A DNA stretch of 64,000 nt, from assembly GCA_036620675.1 (NCBI GenBank), contig JAZHEE010000020.1; one strand, written 5' to 3'. Both the position numbers and the translations under genes were made by a program. Source of the stretch: Jejubacter sp036620675. GTDB lineage: Bacteria > Pseudomonadota > Gammaproteobacteria > Enterobacterales > Enterobacteriaceae. The notes beneath the pieces were generated by a model. It saw nothing but the letters and a program-made list of their open reading frames with translations, did no database searches and was not told the origin of the DNA. This document shows positions 17,805 to 27,573 of the stretch, piece after piece (position 1 is the stretch's first letter; each line of letters opens with the position of its first letter).

Positions 17805-18257
17805 TTAAAGCGTTCGAATCAGCCGGGCCGGGTTCCCCGCATAAATTCCCTTACGGGTAATGGGTTTGACCACCACGCTGCCAGCTCCGATCGTTGCGCC
17901 GTTGCAAATGGTGTCGGTCAGAATGGTGGCGCCGCTGCCCACGGTAACGTTATCGCCCAGGGTAATTGTTATCCAGCGTGTCGGATCAGGTTCTGGCGCG
18001 CCTTCCTTGAATAAATCGTTGGCAAAAGTTACCCCATGGCCAATAAAGCAGTTTTCGCCAGTAGTGACGCCTTCGCAGAGAAAAGAGTGGGATTGTACCC
18101 GGCTGCCTTTGCCGATGCGGCAGCCGCGCTGAATTTCCACAAAAGGGCCGATAAAGACATCGTCCTGAAGTTCGCACTCATAGAGATTCACCGGCTCCAC
18201 CACCGTTACGTTATGGCCGGCGCTGACGTCGCGCATGCCGCTCTGCATTATTCTCAT
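17805..18257 (-). CDS. Left-handed beta-helix acyltransferase (hexapeptide repeat)
   Basis: 150-residue protein made of [LIV]Gxxxx hexapeptide repeats (DDVFIGPFVEIQRGCRIGKG, GDNVTVGSGATI, NGATIGAGSVVV) with the C-terminal ITRKGIYAGNPARLIRTL typical of sugar O/N-acetyltransferases of the FdtC/WbbJ kind. A strong AGGAGG precedes the chosen ATG at 18257; the frame stays open further upstream without such a site. No sugar-biosynthesis genes are adjacent, so the acceptor is unknown. Confidence 0.8.
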   Translation of the reverse strand: MRIMQSGMRDVSAGHNVTVVEPVNLYECELQDDVFIGPFVEIQRGCRIGKGSRVQSHSFLCEGVTTGENCFIGHGVTFANDLFKEGAPEPDPTRWITITLGDNVTVGSGATILTDTICNGATIGAGSVVVKPITRKGIYAGNPARLIRTL

Positions 18258-18411
18258 GGAATTCCTCCTCTGATGTCGCCGTTCTGATGATGACCTGGCA
18301 CAGCAGATAAACGCGCCTCTGTTCCCGGTTGGGTTAAACGGCACGATTCTCCCGGGTTCTCTATACTGAACAACGATTGATCTTTATCACATTTTCAAGC
18401 AGGAGTGGACA

Positions 18412-19074
18412 ATGGAGCTTTATCTCGATACTGCCGATGCCGCAGCCGTGGCGCGCCTGGCGCGCTGTTTTCCCGTTGCGGGGGTGACCACCAATCCCAG
18501 TATTGTGGCCGCGACGGGCCGCCCGCTGGCGCAGACGTTAACCGAACTTCGCGAAGCGCTGGGCAGTGAAGGGCGGCTGTTCGCCCAGGTTCTGGCTTCT
18601 GATGCGGAAGGTATGGTTTCCCAGGCAAGGCAGCTGAGAGCGCTGATCCCCGATCTGGTAGTAAAAATCCCTGCGATACCGGAAGGTCTGGCGGCAATCC
18701 GCCTGCTGAAACAGGAGAAGATCTCCACGCTAGGAACCGCGGTCTACGGCGCGGGGCAGGGGTTATTCGCTGCGCTGGCGGGAGCCGAATATATCTCTCC
18801 TTATGTTAACCGGATGGATGCCCAGGGCGGAGACGGTGTACAGACAACGCGCGATCTCCAGCAGTTGCTTACCCAACATGCTCCTTATGCCCGGGTGCTG
18901 GCCGCCAGCTTTAAGAGCGCCCGCCAGGCGCTTTCCTGCCTGCTGGCGGGCTGTGAGGCGATTACGCTGCCGGTAGAGGTGGCTCAACAGTTCATTCAGG
19001 CGCCGGCGGTTGAAGCGGCGGTTGAGCGCTTTGAACAGGACTGGCAGGGGGCCTTTGGCTCTCGCTTTCTGTAA
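18412..19074 (+). CDS. fsaA: Fructose-6-phosphate aldolase
   Basis: Transaldolase-like class I aldolase that cleaves fructose 6-phosphate to dihydroxyacetone and glyceraldehyde 3-phosphate, and also accepts other ketoses. 220 residues, the length of E. coli FsaA and FsaB. The Schiff-base lysine is in DLVVKIPAIPEG (about residue 85); other motifs are VTTNPSIV, LGTAVYGAGQGL and YVNRMDAQGGDG. The sequence is closest to FsaA among those I recall, but FsaA and FsaB are alike. It stands alone with its own promoter region. Confidence 0.88.
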   Translation: MELYLDTADAAAVARLARCFPVAGVTTNPSIVAATGRPLAQTLTELREALGSEGRLFAQVLASDAEGMVSQARQLRALIPDLVVKIPAIPEGLAAIRLLKQEKISTLGTAVYGAGQGLFAALAGAEYISPYVNRMDAQGGDGVQTTRDLQQLLTQHAPYARVLAASFKSARQALSCLLAGCEAITLPVEVAQQFIQAPAVEAAVERFEQDWQGAFGSRFL

Positions 19075-19089
19075 CCTGTCCCACAGAGC

Positions 19090-20121
19090 TTAACGCTCTT
19101 CGTTAAAGACGATGCCCAACTGGCGGCGAACCTCGTCCATAGCCTCAAGCGTGGCCAGAGAAACTGAAAGCGGGCGGATTGGGGAATCCGCCAGCCCCTG
19201 GCCCAGACACCAGGCGAAGTGTTCCGCTTCGTAAAACAGCTGCTGGTAGCGGCTGGCAGGCTCTTCCCAGGTGAGGCTCTTGTTGCCCTGGCTGGCATGC
19301 AGGGTGAAGTTGCCCGGCGCATAAAACTGGCCGTCCAGCGTCCGGGTGGCATCACGTCCGGCAATTATGGCGCCGCCCGGCGTATTACTGAACAGCGTGG
19401 TGTTTAGTACCGACTGCATACCTCTGCCATGCACCATCAACATTGATGTCTGTCCGTTTACCCCGCCTGGCACCGACTGGCCACGAGCGATAATCTCCTG
19501 TGGTTTGCCGCCTACCATCAGACTAAAGGCGACCAGATAGCTGCCAAGATCGAGCATTGGCCCGCCCGCCAGATCGGCGTTAAAAATGCGGTGCCCGGCG
19601 GTAAAAAATTCGCCATGATCGGCAATCAGGGTATGAATATCGCCCAGTGCGCCATCTTCCAGCAGCTGGCGCAGCACGTCGTACTTTGGCAGGAAATCGC
19701 ACCACATAGCCTCCATACACAGCAGGCCGCGGGCGCGGGCTTCCGCCTGTAGCGTCGCGCCTTCCCGGGCGTTCAGCGCCAGCGGTTTTTCGACCAGCAC
19801 GTGTTTCCCGGCCTGCAGGCAGCGCATGGCGTCCGGAAAGTGTCGGTTGTGGGGCGTGGCGATATACACGGCATCCAGTTCGTTATGGGCCAGCATCGCA
19901 TCGGCGTCGTCAAACGCGTGGGGAATTCGCCACTGGCACGCAAAAGCTTCGGCTTTTTCCCGACTGCGGGCAGTTACTGCGGTTAACTGCTGGCGGCTGT
20001 TCTCGTGCAGCGACTGAACGAAACGTTCGGCAATCCAACCCGGGCCAATAATGCCCCAGCGTAGCTCGGGAATGGCCTGTGGAGCCGGGTGCCGCGGTGT
20101 GGGTAGAGAGGAGGGAAACAT
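19090..20121 (-). CDS. Gfo/Idh/MocA-family NAD(P) oxidoreductase
   Basis: 343-residue dehydrogenase: Rossmann N-terminus (GIIGPGWIAERF), the family EKP motif (VLVEKPLALNAREG, near residue 110) and the C-terminal alpha/beta dimer domain with DLGSYLVAFSLM. Such enzymes oxidise or rearrange sugars, inositols or trans-dihydrodiols. Nothing here fixes the substrate. It is convergent with fsaA and separated by a terminator-like hairpin from the gluconate dehydrogenase operon upstream. Confidence 0.82.
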   Translation of the reverse strand: MFPSSLPTPRHPAPQAIPELRWGIIGPGWIAERFVQSLHENSRQQLTAVTARSREKAEAFACQWRIPHAFDDADAMLAHNELDAVYIATPHNRHFPDAMRCLQAGKHVLVEKPLALNAREGATLQAEARARGLLCMEAMWCDFLPKYDVLRQLLEDGALGDIHTLIADHGEFFTAGHRIFNADLAGGPMLDLGSYLVAFSLMVGGKPQEIIARGQSVPGGVNGQTSMLMVHGRGMQSVLNTTLFSNTPGGAIIAGRDATRTLDGQFYAPGNFTLHASQGNKSLTWEEPASRYQQLFYEAEHFAWCLGQGLADSPIRPLSVSLATLEAMDEVRRQLGIVFNEER

Positions 20122-20203
20122 AGCAGCTCCTGATTATTCTGTTGTGGGTTCCGAGAGCTGACTATAGATAAGCGTTCCCGCTTTTGGGGATGGGCCTGAT
20201 GAT

Positions 20204-20233
20204 GGAAAACCCTCAGCCCGGCAGGTGCCGGGC
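20204..20233 (-). terminator. Probable terminator of the gluconate-dehydrogenase operon
   Basis: Stem GCCCGGCA (20216-20223) pairs with TGCCGGGC (20226-20233). On the minus strand it is followed by TGAGGGTTTTCC. It begins 10 nt beyond the cytochrome stop codon. The short U-run makes it moderate. Confidence 0.6.
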
Positions 20234-20243
20234 CGAAGGAAGG

Positions 20244-21554
20244 TTAGCGTTCCGGCATCTGCTCCGGTAGCTTGAGTTTAGCCCGCTGTTTCGCGACCTC
20301 ATCAGCGCTGACCGGCGTTGCCGCATTGCCCCAGGCGTTGCGGATATAGGTTGCGACGGCGGCCACCTGTTGGTCGGAAAGTTTCCAGGCGAAGCTGGGC
20401 ATTGCGCCGCTGGTCGGGTTGCCCTGAGTAACGGCGCCGCGTCCTCCCTGCAGAATGGTGGTGATAATCGAAGTCGCATCGTCTGCCTGCAGGCCTGGGT
20501 TATTGGCCAGGCCTGCGGCCAGGTTGGCGATGCCCTTACCGTTGCTGTTATGGCAGGCGGTACAGTTCACCGAATAGATGTTTTCCCCGCTTTTCATCTG
20601 TGGATGACTGGCGGCCAGCGGCTGCGGCGGCTGTTTATCACCGCCCGGCAGCGACTTCAGATAGCTGGCGATGGCCTGCAGATCGTCGTCGCTCAGATGC
20701 TGGGTTGAATTGGTGACTGCTTCCGCCATCGGGCCGGAGGCTACCGCGACATGATTGCTGCCCAGTTTCAGGTACTGCACGATCTGCTCTTCGCTCCACT
20801 GGCCAATGCCGGTATGAGGATCGCTTGTGATATCCGGAGCGTGCCAGTCGCCCAGATTGCTACCCTGCAGATAGGCGCGGGTATCGCCGCCCAGCAGGTT
20901 TTTAGCGGTGTGGCAGGCGGCGCAATGCTCCAGCCCCTGAACCAAATATGCTCCGCGGTTCCAGGCATCGGACTGGCTGGGGTCCGGCGTAAAGCCGGAA
21001 TTATCGAAAAACAGCAGGTTCCAGCCCATCATCGCCAGCCGGATGTTATAGGGGAACGGCAGTTGGGTTTCAGGAACTTTGCTGCGCACCGGCTTTACCG
21101 ACCGCATATACATCCAGAGGTCGTGCATGTCCTTGTCGCTGACCTTCACATAGGCGTTATAAGGCATTGCCGGGTAGAGGTTTTCCCCCTCTTTTCCTTT
21201 GCCGTGTCGCACCGCGCGGTAAAAATCGCGCTCCGTCCAGTTGCCGATGCCGGTTTCGGCATCCGGCGTGATGTTGCTGGCGAAGATATCGCCAAATGGG
21301 GTGCTGATGGCATAGCCCCCGGAAAAGGGCTGCTTACTGCCTGGCGCTGTATGGCAGGCCACGCAGTCTCCGGCAATGGCAATGTATTTGCCGCGCGCGA
21401 CCGCAGCGGCATCCCGTTGACTGAGCGGCTGCTTCATCTGAATTTGATTATCGGCCACCTCATCCGCCGAGGCGTCGCCGTTGCGCCACAGAAGAACTGC
21501 CGCGACTGCGGCGGCAATAACGGCAAGGCTGCCGATGATTTTTATTTTTTTCAT
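20244..21554 (-). CDS. Gluconate 2-dehydrogenase-type cytochrome c subunit
   Basis: Membrane-anchored triheme cytochrome c, 436 residues, that passes electrons from the flavoprotein to ubiquinone. Three CxxCH haem sites are visible: CVACH near residue 62, CAACH near 210 and CTACH near 335. An N-terminal hydrophobic segment (IIGSLAVIAAAVAAVLLW) exports and anchors it. Third gene of a three-gene operon, 1 nt after the flavoprotein stop. The family covers gluconate, 2-ketogluconate, sorbitol and alcohol dehydrogenases, so the substrate is not certain. Confidence 0.9.
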   Translation of the reverse strand: MKKIKIIGSLAVIAAAVAAVLLWRNGDASADEVADNQIQMKQPLSQRDAAAVARGKYIAIAGDCVACHTAPGSKQPFSGGYAISTPFGDIFASNITPDAETGIGNWTERDFYRAVRHGKGKEGENLYPAMPYNAYVKVSDKDMHDLWMYMRSVKPVRSKVPETQLPFPYNIRLAMMGWNLLFFDNSGFTPDPSQSDAWNRGAYLVQGLEHCAACHTAKNLLGGDTRAYLQGSNLGDWHAPDITSDPHTGIGQWSEEQIVQYLKLGSNHVAVASGPMAEAVTNSTQHLSDDDLQAIASYLKSLPGGDKQPPQPLAASHPQMKSGENIYSVNCTACHNSNGKGIANLAAGLANNPGLQADDATSIITTILQGGRGAVTQGNPTSGAMPSFAWKLSDQQVAAVATYIRNAWGNAATPVSADEVAKQRAKLKLPEQMPER

Positions 21555-21555
21555 A

Positions 21556-23328
21556 TCATACCTTTACCAGCGGTCCGGGGTTTTTCAGGTACTGTTCGAT
21601 AATAGCCTTCGCCGTCCACAGGCTCAGGGCGCCGATGGTGCCAGTGGGGTTGTAGCCTGCGTTATTGGGGAAGGAAGAGGCGCCCAGAACAAACAGATTG
21701 TGCATATCCCAGCTCTGTTGATAGCGGTTAAGTACGCTGGTTTTGGGATCGGTACCCATTACCGCGCCGCCGATGGTGTGATCGCTTGCCAGGTTATAGG
21801 GCGAATAGTGGCCGGAAGCAGAGTTAGTACCCACGACGGTTTTCGCTCCCATCGCTTTTCCGATTGCGACGCTCTTCTCTTCGATAAACTTCGCCGAGCG
21901 GCGATCGTTTTCGTTGTAGTCGAAGGTCACGCGTAGCAGCGGCAGACCGTAATCGTCGGTATATTCCGGATCGAGGTCGAGGTAGTAATCTTCGTGGGAG
22001 TAGCTGGTTCCCTGACCAAAAATAAAGGTGGCGTTCTGGAAGGCGTGGGTATAGGCCTTTTTCCAGTCTTTACCCCAGCGCGGGGTACCGGGAGGCAGCA
22101 GATCGGCATTGCCGATGGGACGAGCACCGCGGGCCACCACCAGGATACCCGCGCCGCCGATAAAACCGAGTTCGCTGTGGTCGAAATTGTCGCCGTTAAA
22201 GTCGTCTATCTGCTGAGAAAGGGCGCCAGCGCCGATGAACTGATTGAGGTTTTCATCTTCGAAGAACAGGTTCGCGCCAGAGACGGTCTGGAAGCTATAG
22301 GCGCGCCCCACCACGCCGGTTTTGGTGATCGGGTTGTAGGGTTGACCGATTTTCGACAGCAGCAACAGACGCACGTTCTGCATCTGGAAGGCACTCAGCA
22401 CCACGATATCCGCAGGCTGTTCCCATTCCTGATTATTACGGTCGATATAGGTCACGCCGGTAGCGGTTTTACCATCGGCAGCTTTGTTGACGCGTACTAC
22501 TGCAGATTCGGTCAGTACGGTGAAGTTTTCACGCTGCATCAGCGCCGGGATCACGCAGGCGTTAGGGCTGGATTTGGAAAAGTTGCCGCAGCCGTAGTAA
22601 AGGCAGTAACCGCAGTATGTACAGGGCCCCATGCGCACCCCCAGTGGGTTGACATAGGCGCGAGACGCCTGGCCTGCCGGAACCATAAACGGGTGATAGC
22701 CCATGGCTTTAGTGGCGTCGCGGAAGATATCGGTAAGGCGCATGCCTTCCAGCGGCGGCAGTGGATATTCGCTGCTGCGATTGCCTTCAAACGGATTGCC
22801 GTCGGGAATAGTTTCGCCGTTCAGGCGTCCGGCTTTACCGGAAACGCCGGCGATCTTCTCGAAGCGATCGTAAAACGGTTCCAGCTCATCGTATGTGACG
22901 CCCCAGTCCTGGAGGATCAGACCGTCGGTTATCTGTTTTTCGCCGTAGCGCTTTACGGTTTGGGTATAGGGTTCGAGATCGAATGGCGTAAAGCGCCAGG
23001 CCATACCCGCCCAGTGGGTACCGGAGCCGCCCACGTTGTAACCCATTTCGTTCAGGTTCCAGTCGCGAGTCGGCAGCGCCTTCTGGTTGCTGTTATTACG
23101 AAAGGTGGAAGTTTCCACTGCGGGAGGCAGCAGCATACCGCGGCGGGTATCCCAGCGCAGCTCGTCGGTGTCGACGGAAGGGGGAAAGTCGGTGGCGGTT
23201 TCAAACCAGGGGCCGCGTTCGATGGCGACTACGTTCAGACCGGCGCGCGTCAGTTCTTCAGCGATGAGTGAACCACACCAGCCGAGACCAACGATCGCGA
23301 CATCCGCTTTTGGGCGTACATTTTTCAT
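21556..23328 (-). CDS. Gluconate 2-dehydrogenase-type flavoprotein (GMC oxidoreductase)
   Basis: Large FAD subunit, 590 residues, of a periplasmic aldonate or polyol dehydrogenase. FAD-binding fold at residues 8-40 (VAIVGLGWCGSLIAEELTRA), GGSGTHWAGMAWRF near 100, a cysteine-rich stretch CTYCGYCLYYGCG near 240 (possible iron-sulfur site in this family), and the C-terminal SFPNNAGYNPTGTIGALSLW. It lacks its own signal; export by piggy-back on the Tat-targeted small subunit encoded upstream is the known arrangement. Gluconate is the likeliest substrate, but 2-ketogluconate dehydrogenases look the same. Confidence 0.9.
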   Translation of the reverse strand: MKNVRPKADVAIVGLGWCGSLIAEELTRAGLNVVAIERGPWFETATDFPPSVDTDELRWDTRRGMLLPPAVETSTFRNNSNQKALPTRDWNLNEMGYNVGGSGTHWAGMAWRFTPFDLEPYTQTVKRYGEKQITDGLILQDWGVTYDELEPFYDRFEKIAGVSGKAGRLNGETIPDGNPFEGNRSSEYPLPPLEGMRLTDIFRDATKAMGYHPFMVPAGQASRAYVNPLGVRMGPCTYCGYCLYYGCGNFSKSSPNACVIPALMQRENFTVLTESAVVRVNKAADGKTATGVTYIDRNNQEWEQPADIVVLSAFQMQNVRLLLLSKIGQPYNPITKTGVVGRAYSFQTVSGANLFFEDENLNQFIGAGALSQQIDDFNGDNFDHSELGFIGGAGILVVARGARPIGNADLLPPGTPRWGKDWKKAYTHAFQNATFIFGQGTSYSHEDYYLDLDPEYTDDYGLPLLRVTFDYNENDRRSAKFIEEKSVAIGKAMGAKTVVGTNSASGHYSPYNLASDHTIGGAVMGTDPKTSVLNRYQQSWDMHNLFVLGASSFPNNAGYNPTGTIGALSLWTAKAIIEQYLKNPGPLVKV

Positions 23329-23358
23329 TCTTTTTACCGCATTAGTAGAGGGTATGGC

Positions 23359-24078
23359 TTACAGAGCGTTATCGATCAGGCTGGTGGGGATAATGTTCAG
23401 CTTTTGCCCCTTCTTACTGAGCAGATCGCGGAAGTCGTAGCGCGCTCCCGGAAAGCCTATCATTTTCCAACTGGCCATCCCTTTGTTGCCGCCGTAGATA
23501 GGGTCGGCAAGAAAACCTTCGCGCACGTTTTGTAGCAGCAGTTCGAACAGCGCTTTGGTGTCGACGTCGGGGCCGAGATCGATGTCATTCGCTTCCATGG
23601 CGTGCAGCACCTGTTCTTGCTGCTCTGTTGATAACGCAACGAATGCTTTGCCAAAGCGCTTACGGGTGGCGGCATCCAGCGCTTTTAGCCCTTGTCGGTA
23701 ACGTTCGGCGGGAGTCAGCGCCGACTGCGGCCCCTGTTCATGGGTACCTTTAATAAAGCGCCCGCGGCGGTATAACGTAGCCGCCCGACCATAGTCGCCA
23801 GCCAACTGGCGGTCGATAAAGGTGGCGCATCCCGCCTCTTTACCGCTGATGCTGAGTTCATCGGCAGGGATAAAGCGTTCGGCAATGGCGCCGACGGTGT
23901 CGAATTCATGCTGGGTTAAAAATTGCAGGCCGCCTTTGCGCGGCGGGGTCGGGGGCGTCTGGATCTTTCCAGGTTCCCAGGGCTGGCCACCGCTTACCTC
24001 CGCTGCTTTACCGGTTGCTGGCAACGTGGAGGCGACGCCGAGGACGGCGAGAGACGACAAAAACTCTCTACGTTTCAT
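23359..24078 (-). CDS. Gluconate 2-dehydrogenase subunit 3 (Tat-targeted small subunit)
   Basis: 239-residue small subunit. It begins MKRREFLSSLAVLGVASTLP, a twin-arginine signal with cleavage likely after the following GKAAE region. The rest fits the gluconate dehydrogenase subunit 3 family (AIAERFIPADE, GGNKGMASWKMIGFPGARYD). It probably carries the folded flavoprotein to the periplasm. First gene of the operon; a 659-bp AT-rich gap lies upstream. Confidence 0.88.
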   Translation of the reverse strand: MKRREFLSSLAVLGVASTLPATGKAAEVSGGQPWEPGKIQTPPTPPRKGGLQFLTQHEFDTVGAIAERFIPADELSISGKEAGCATFIDRQLAGDYGRAATLYRRGRFIKGTHEQGPQSALTPAERYRQGLKALDAATRKRFGKAFVALSTEQQEQVLHAMEANDIDLGPDVDTKALFELLLQNVREGFLADPIYGGNKGMASWKMIGFPGARYDFRDLLSKKGQKLNIIPTSLIDNAL

Positions 24079-24737
24079 CTGGTTTTTCCTTGCTCATCAT
24101 TATTGCTGGTGCGGCTTACCACGGTGCGGCCATAAAATGAACGTTGCCTTTAGGGTTTACCCGGCAATTCGTCAGGAACGCGTTTAATAATGCATCAGGA
24201 CTCTTTCTGGATGACAGATAAGGAAATTAGAGAACCAACGGAATTAATAAAATAAGATGTTCGTGGTATCAATTTTCTTCCCTGATTTAACAACGCGGTA
24301 GCCATTTTAATCTGAATGGAATGTTAACGAGATTGTTACTTACTGGATACATTTGCTTTGATGGTTTTCCATCAGAGCGCATAGCAATGTATAAAATTTG
24401 AACGGTTTAAGATGTGATGGCCATCTTTGCTCTTAAGTTATAGGGGATGAGTGGCGTCGGTAATAAAATTAACCCAATGAAATATAGGTTTTTTGGCATT
24501 TAATTTAGAAGTTTAATGAAGCAGTGATGTCATAAAAAGTTACAAATTTCAGCCTATAAAATAATAATAGCCATGGTTCTGTTTAAGATATTGGGAATAA
24601 TCAAATAGTTTATTACTTGAAGGGATAAACTTTTTGTGCGTTATAAAAATAGAAGTGACTGAGAGTAAAAGTAGAGGATTGCGAAACTCCTGCAGATTAT
24701 TACATGATGGAGAGATTCATCTTTACTGACTCTCATT
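24079..24737. other. AT-rich intergenic region, no gene seen
   Basis: A 659-bp, strongly AT-rich divergent region between the gluconate-dehydrogenase operon and the LacI-type gene. No open frame with a start, ribosome site and family features was found. It should hold both promoters. A half-palindrome resembling a CRP site (TGTGATGGCCATCTTTG, near 24414) is present but too weak to call. Confidence 0.5.
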
Positions 24738-25763
24738 ATGGCGATGAAGAAATTGACGCTGGAAGTACTGGCAAAAATGGCTGGCGTTGGCGTGGCGACG
24801 GTCGATCGGGTACTGAATGAGCGCGGTGGCGTTTCGCCGGAAACCGCCCGCAAAGTACTGGAAGCGGCACGTAAAGCCAATCTACGGCGGGTTCTGCCGG
24901 AAGTCTATCAGCGCCCATGGCAGATAGAGTTGCTACTGAGTGGCAATGACGCCTTCTTTTTTAAAAGGCTGGCCAGGGATTTTAGTGAAGTGGCGGATGC
25001 CGTAGGCTATCGTCGTATTTGTCTGCATCGCACGTTGATTCCGGAGTCACAGCCTTCACTACTGGCCCGTCACCTGATCGACTGCGTGGATTCGCGCGAC
25101 GGCATAATTGTTTTCGCCCATGATTACGGCCCGGTGCGTGACGCTTTGGCGCTGTGTCAGGCGCGCGGGGTACCGGTTGTGACTATCGCTACCGATCTGC
25201 CTGATGCCGGGCGGCTGTGTCATGTGGGTATCGATCAATATCAGGCGGGCCGCACCGCCGGGTTGCTGATGAGCCGCACTACGCCTCAGGCGGGAGAGGC
25301 TATCGTGGTCAGTGGCCGCTTCGACTATCGCGCACATCGCCAGCGGGTCGCGGGTTTTCGGGATGCGATACAGCAGCGGGCGCCACAGTTGCAGTTGCGC
25401 GAAGTGCTGGCGGGCCAGGATCAGCGCCAGACCATTCGTAAACTGCTGGAACAGAGCCTGAATCGGGCAGTCAATATCGTCGGTTTATATAATACCGGTC
25501 TTGGCAATACCGAAATCAGCGATATTCTGGCACAGCACCGGCTGAGTGGACGCTGTACTTACATTACTCATGAACTCTATTCCGTAACCCGCCGCCTGCT
25601 ACAGCAGGATATCCTGAGCTTTACGCTCGATCAGAATGCGGCTCAGCACGCTCAGCTGGCGGTGGGAATTCTGCTGCGCCATCTTGATACCGGCTGGCAG
25701 CCGGATATTTATGAGGCCGGGAAAGTGCCCTTTAATCTGATAACGGCGGAAAACCTTCCCTGA
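24738..25763 (+). CDS. LacI-family transcriptional regulator
   Basis: 341-residue regulator: LacI HTH (LTLEVLAKMAGVGVATVDRV, LNERGGVSPETARKVLEAA) followed by a periplasmic-binding-protein-like effector domain (about residues 60-335). The HTH variant (VATVDRVLN) is the one found with many sugar-responsive LacI proteins. Either MAMKK or MKKLT may be the start; no strong ribosome site is visible. Possible targets are its own locus, the adjacent FMN protein, or the porin gene at 29.5 kb that carries a LacI/PurR-type palindrome. The effector is unknown. Confidence 0.85.
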   Translation: MAMKKLTLEVLAKMAGVGVATVDRVLNERGGVSPETARKVLEAARKANLRRVLPEVYQRPWQIELLLSGNDAFFFKRLARDFSEVADAVGYRRICLHRTLIPESQPSLLARHLIDCVDSRDGIIVFAHDYGPVRDALALCQARGVPVVTIATDLPDAGRLCHVGIDQYQAGRTAGLLMSRTTPQAGEAIVVSGRFDYRAHRQRVAGFRDAIQQRAPQLQLREVLAGQDQRQTIRKLLEQSLNRAVNIVGLYNTGLGNTEISDILAQHRLSGRCTYITHELYSVTRRLLQQDILSFTLDQNAAQHAQLAVGILLRHLDTGWQPDIYEAGKVPFNLITAENLP

Positions 25764-25956
25764 ACGTCCCGACATATCTGATTACAGAAAACCATCGACG
25801 GGTGTGGATATTGCACACTTTCCGTCACAATATTTCGGTAACACTTTAATAACATTTCATCCATTCCACGGCCCGCATTCGCGGGCATGACCCGCCAGGC
25901 CAGGATGGCCTTTTATAACAACAGAAAAAGGACAGAGAGTTATATCAGGAGATACC

Positions 25957-27573
25957 ATGAAAGCCTTCCTGTTCAGCCGCTATACCTGCTTTGTACTCTG
26001 CATCATTCTGACACTGGCTTCGCTGGTGCTGATCCCTCAGTCGCTCTGGTTTCTGGTGCCTGTGGCGCTGTTTGGTGCGCTGACCGCGCTGGGCGTGCTC
26101 GATCTGACGCAGACCCGTCACGCCATCTGTCGTAACTATCCGGTTATCGGACGACTGCGCTTCTTCTTCGAATTTATCCGCCCCGAGGTGCGTCAGTATC
26201 TGCTGGAAGAGGATCAGGAACAGGTGCCCTTTTCCCGGGCCCAGCGCTCGTTGGTCTATCGCCGCGCCAAGAACGAGATGGGCGATAAGCCCTTCGGGAC
26301 TTTGCTGGATGTGTATGTCACCGGCTATGAGTGTATCGGCCACTCCATGTATCCGGTACCAGCGGCGGATCCCGCCTCTTTTCGGGTGACTATTGGCGGC
26401 CCGGCGTGCCAGCAACCCTATTGCGCGTCGGTTTTCAATATTTCCGCAATGAGCTTCGGCGCGCTGTCGGCCAATGCGATACGCGCCCTGAATCGCGGCG
26501 CGGCCAAAGGTAACTTCTATCATGATACCGGTGAAGGAAGCATCAGCCGCTATCACCGGGAATACGGCGGCGATCTGGTATGGGAGCTTGGCAGCGGCTA
26601 CTTTGGTTGTCGTACCGCTGATGGCCGTTTCGATCCGCAACGCTTTGCCGCCCAGGCGCGTATGCCTCAGGTGAAGATGGTGGAAATCAAACTCAGTCAG
26701 GGGGCGAAACCGGGCCACGGCGGCATTCTGCCCGGCAGTAAAGTGGATGCCGAAATTGCCGCAGCCCGCGGCGTGCCGGAAGGGGTGGACTGTATTTCTC
26801 CCGCCTCGCACAGCGCCTTCAGCACGCCGCTGGAGATGATGGAATTTATTGCTCAATTACGCGAGCTGTCCGGCGGTAAACCGGTTGGCTTTAAACTGTG
26901 TATCGGCCACCCCTGGGAATTTGTCGCTATCGTGAAGGCGATGCTGCAAACCGGCATAACGCCGGACTTTATTGTGGTGGATGGCAAAGAGGGCGGCACC
27001 GGCGCGGCGCCGCTGGAGCTTTCCAACTATATGGGTATGCCGCTACGTGAAGGGTTGCTGTTTGTGCATAACGTTCTGGTGGGATGCGGGCTGCGCGATA
27101 AGATCCGCGTTGGCGCCAGCGGTAAGATTATCAGCGCGTTCGACATCGCCTGCATGATGGTTCTGGGCGCCGACTGGGTGAATTCCGCGCGTGGATTTAT
27201 GTTTGCGGTAGGCTGCATTCAGTCCCAGAGCTGCCACACCAACCGCTGCCCGGTTGGCGTAGCCACCCAGGATCCGCAGCGTCAGAAGGCGCTGGTGGTG
27301 CCGGATAAAGCCGAGCGGGTATATAACTTCCATCACAATACTATGAAGGCGCTGGCGGAAATGCTGGCGGCGGCGGGGGTCAGTCGGCCCGAAGATCTCA
27401 CCTCTCACCATATGCTACGCCGTATCGCGCCGACCGAAATTAAGGCGTATTCGGATATCTATTACTACCTGGCACCGGGCGCCCTGCTGGAGCCGGAGAT
27501 CGCCAGTGAATTTTACGCCCGTATGTGGCGTATGGCCACGCCGGACTCTTTCGGGCAGGCGATGGCGGCCTGA
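25957..27573 (+). CDS. FMN-binding glutamate-synthase-like protein, membrane-anchored
   Basis: 538-residue protein with two N-terminal hydrophobic helices (about residues 8-30 and 32-50) followed by the TIM-barrel FMN domain of the glutamate synthase alpha family: NISAMSFGALSANAI, DTGEGSIS, LSQGAKPGHGGILPG, and VDGKEGGTGAAPLELSNYMG. Cysteines in SCHTNRCPVGVATQDP match the 3Fe-4S ligands of glutamate synthase. The glutaminase domain of GltB is missing, so ammonia- or unknown-substrate chemistry is likely. Function in bacteria is unsettled. AGGAG precedes the start. Confidence 0.85.
   Translation: MKAFLFSRYTCFVLCIILTLASLVLIPQSLWFLVPVALFGALTALGVLDLTQTRHAICRNYPVIGRLRFFFEFIRPEVRQYLLEEDQEQVPFSRAQRSLVYRRAKNEMGDKPFGTLLDVYVTGYECIGHSMYPVPAADPASFRVTIGGPACQQPYCASVFNISAMSFGALSANAIRALNRGAAKGNFYHDTGEGSISRYHREYGGDLVWELGSGYFGCRTADGRFDPQRFAAQARMPQVKMVEIKLSQGAKPGHGGILPGSKVDAEIAAARGVPEGVDCISPASHSAFSTPLEMMEFIAQLRELSGGKPVGFKLCIGHPWEFVAIVKAMLQTGITPDFIVVDGKEGGTGAAPLELSNYMGMPLREGLLFVHNVLVGCGLRDKIRVGASGKIISAFDIACMMVLGADWVNSARGFMFAVGCIQSQSCHTNRCPVGVATQDPQRQKALVVPDKAERVYNFHHNTMKALAEMLAAAGVSRPEDLTSHHMLRRIAPTEIKAYSDIYYYLAPGALLEPEIASEFYARMWRMATPDSFGQAMAA

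Noticed and set aside
21994..23271. 425-codon open frame antisense to the GMC flavoprotein
   Set aside because: Shadow frame of a GC-rich gene; no recognisable domain.
24414..24430. CRP site upstream of the LacI gene
   Set aside because: Only one half (TGTGA) matches; the other half is poor.
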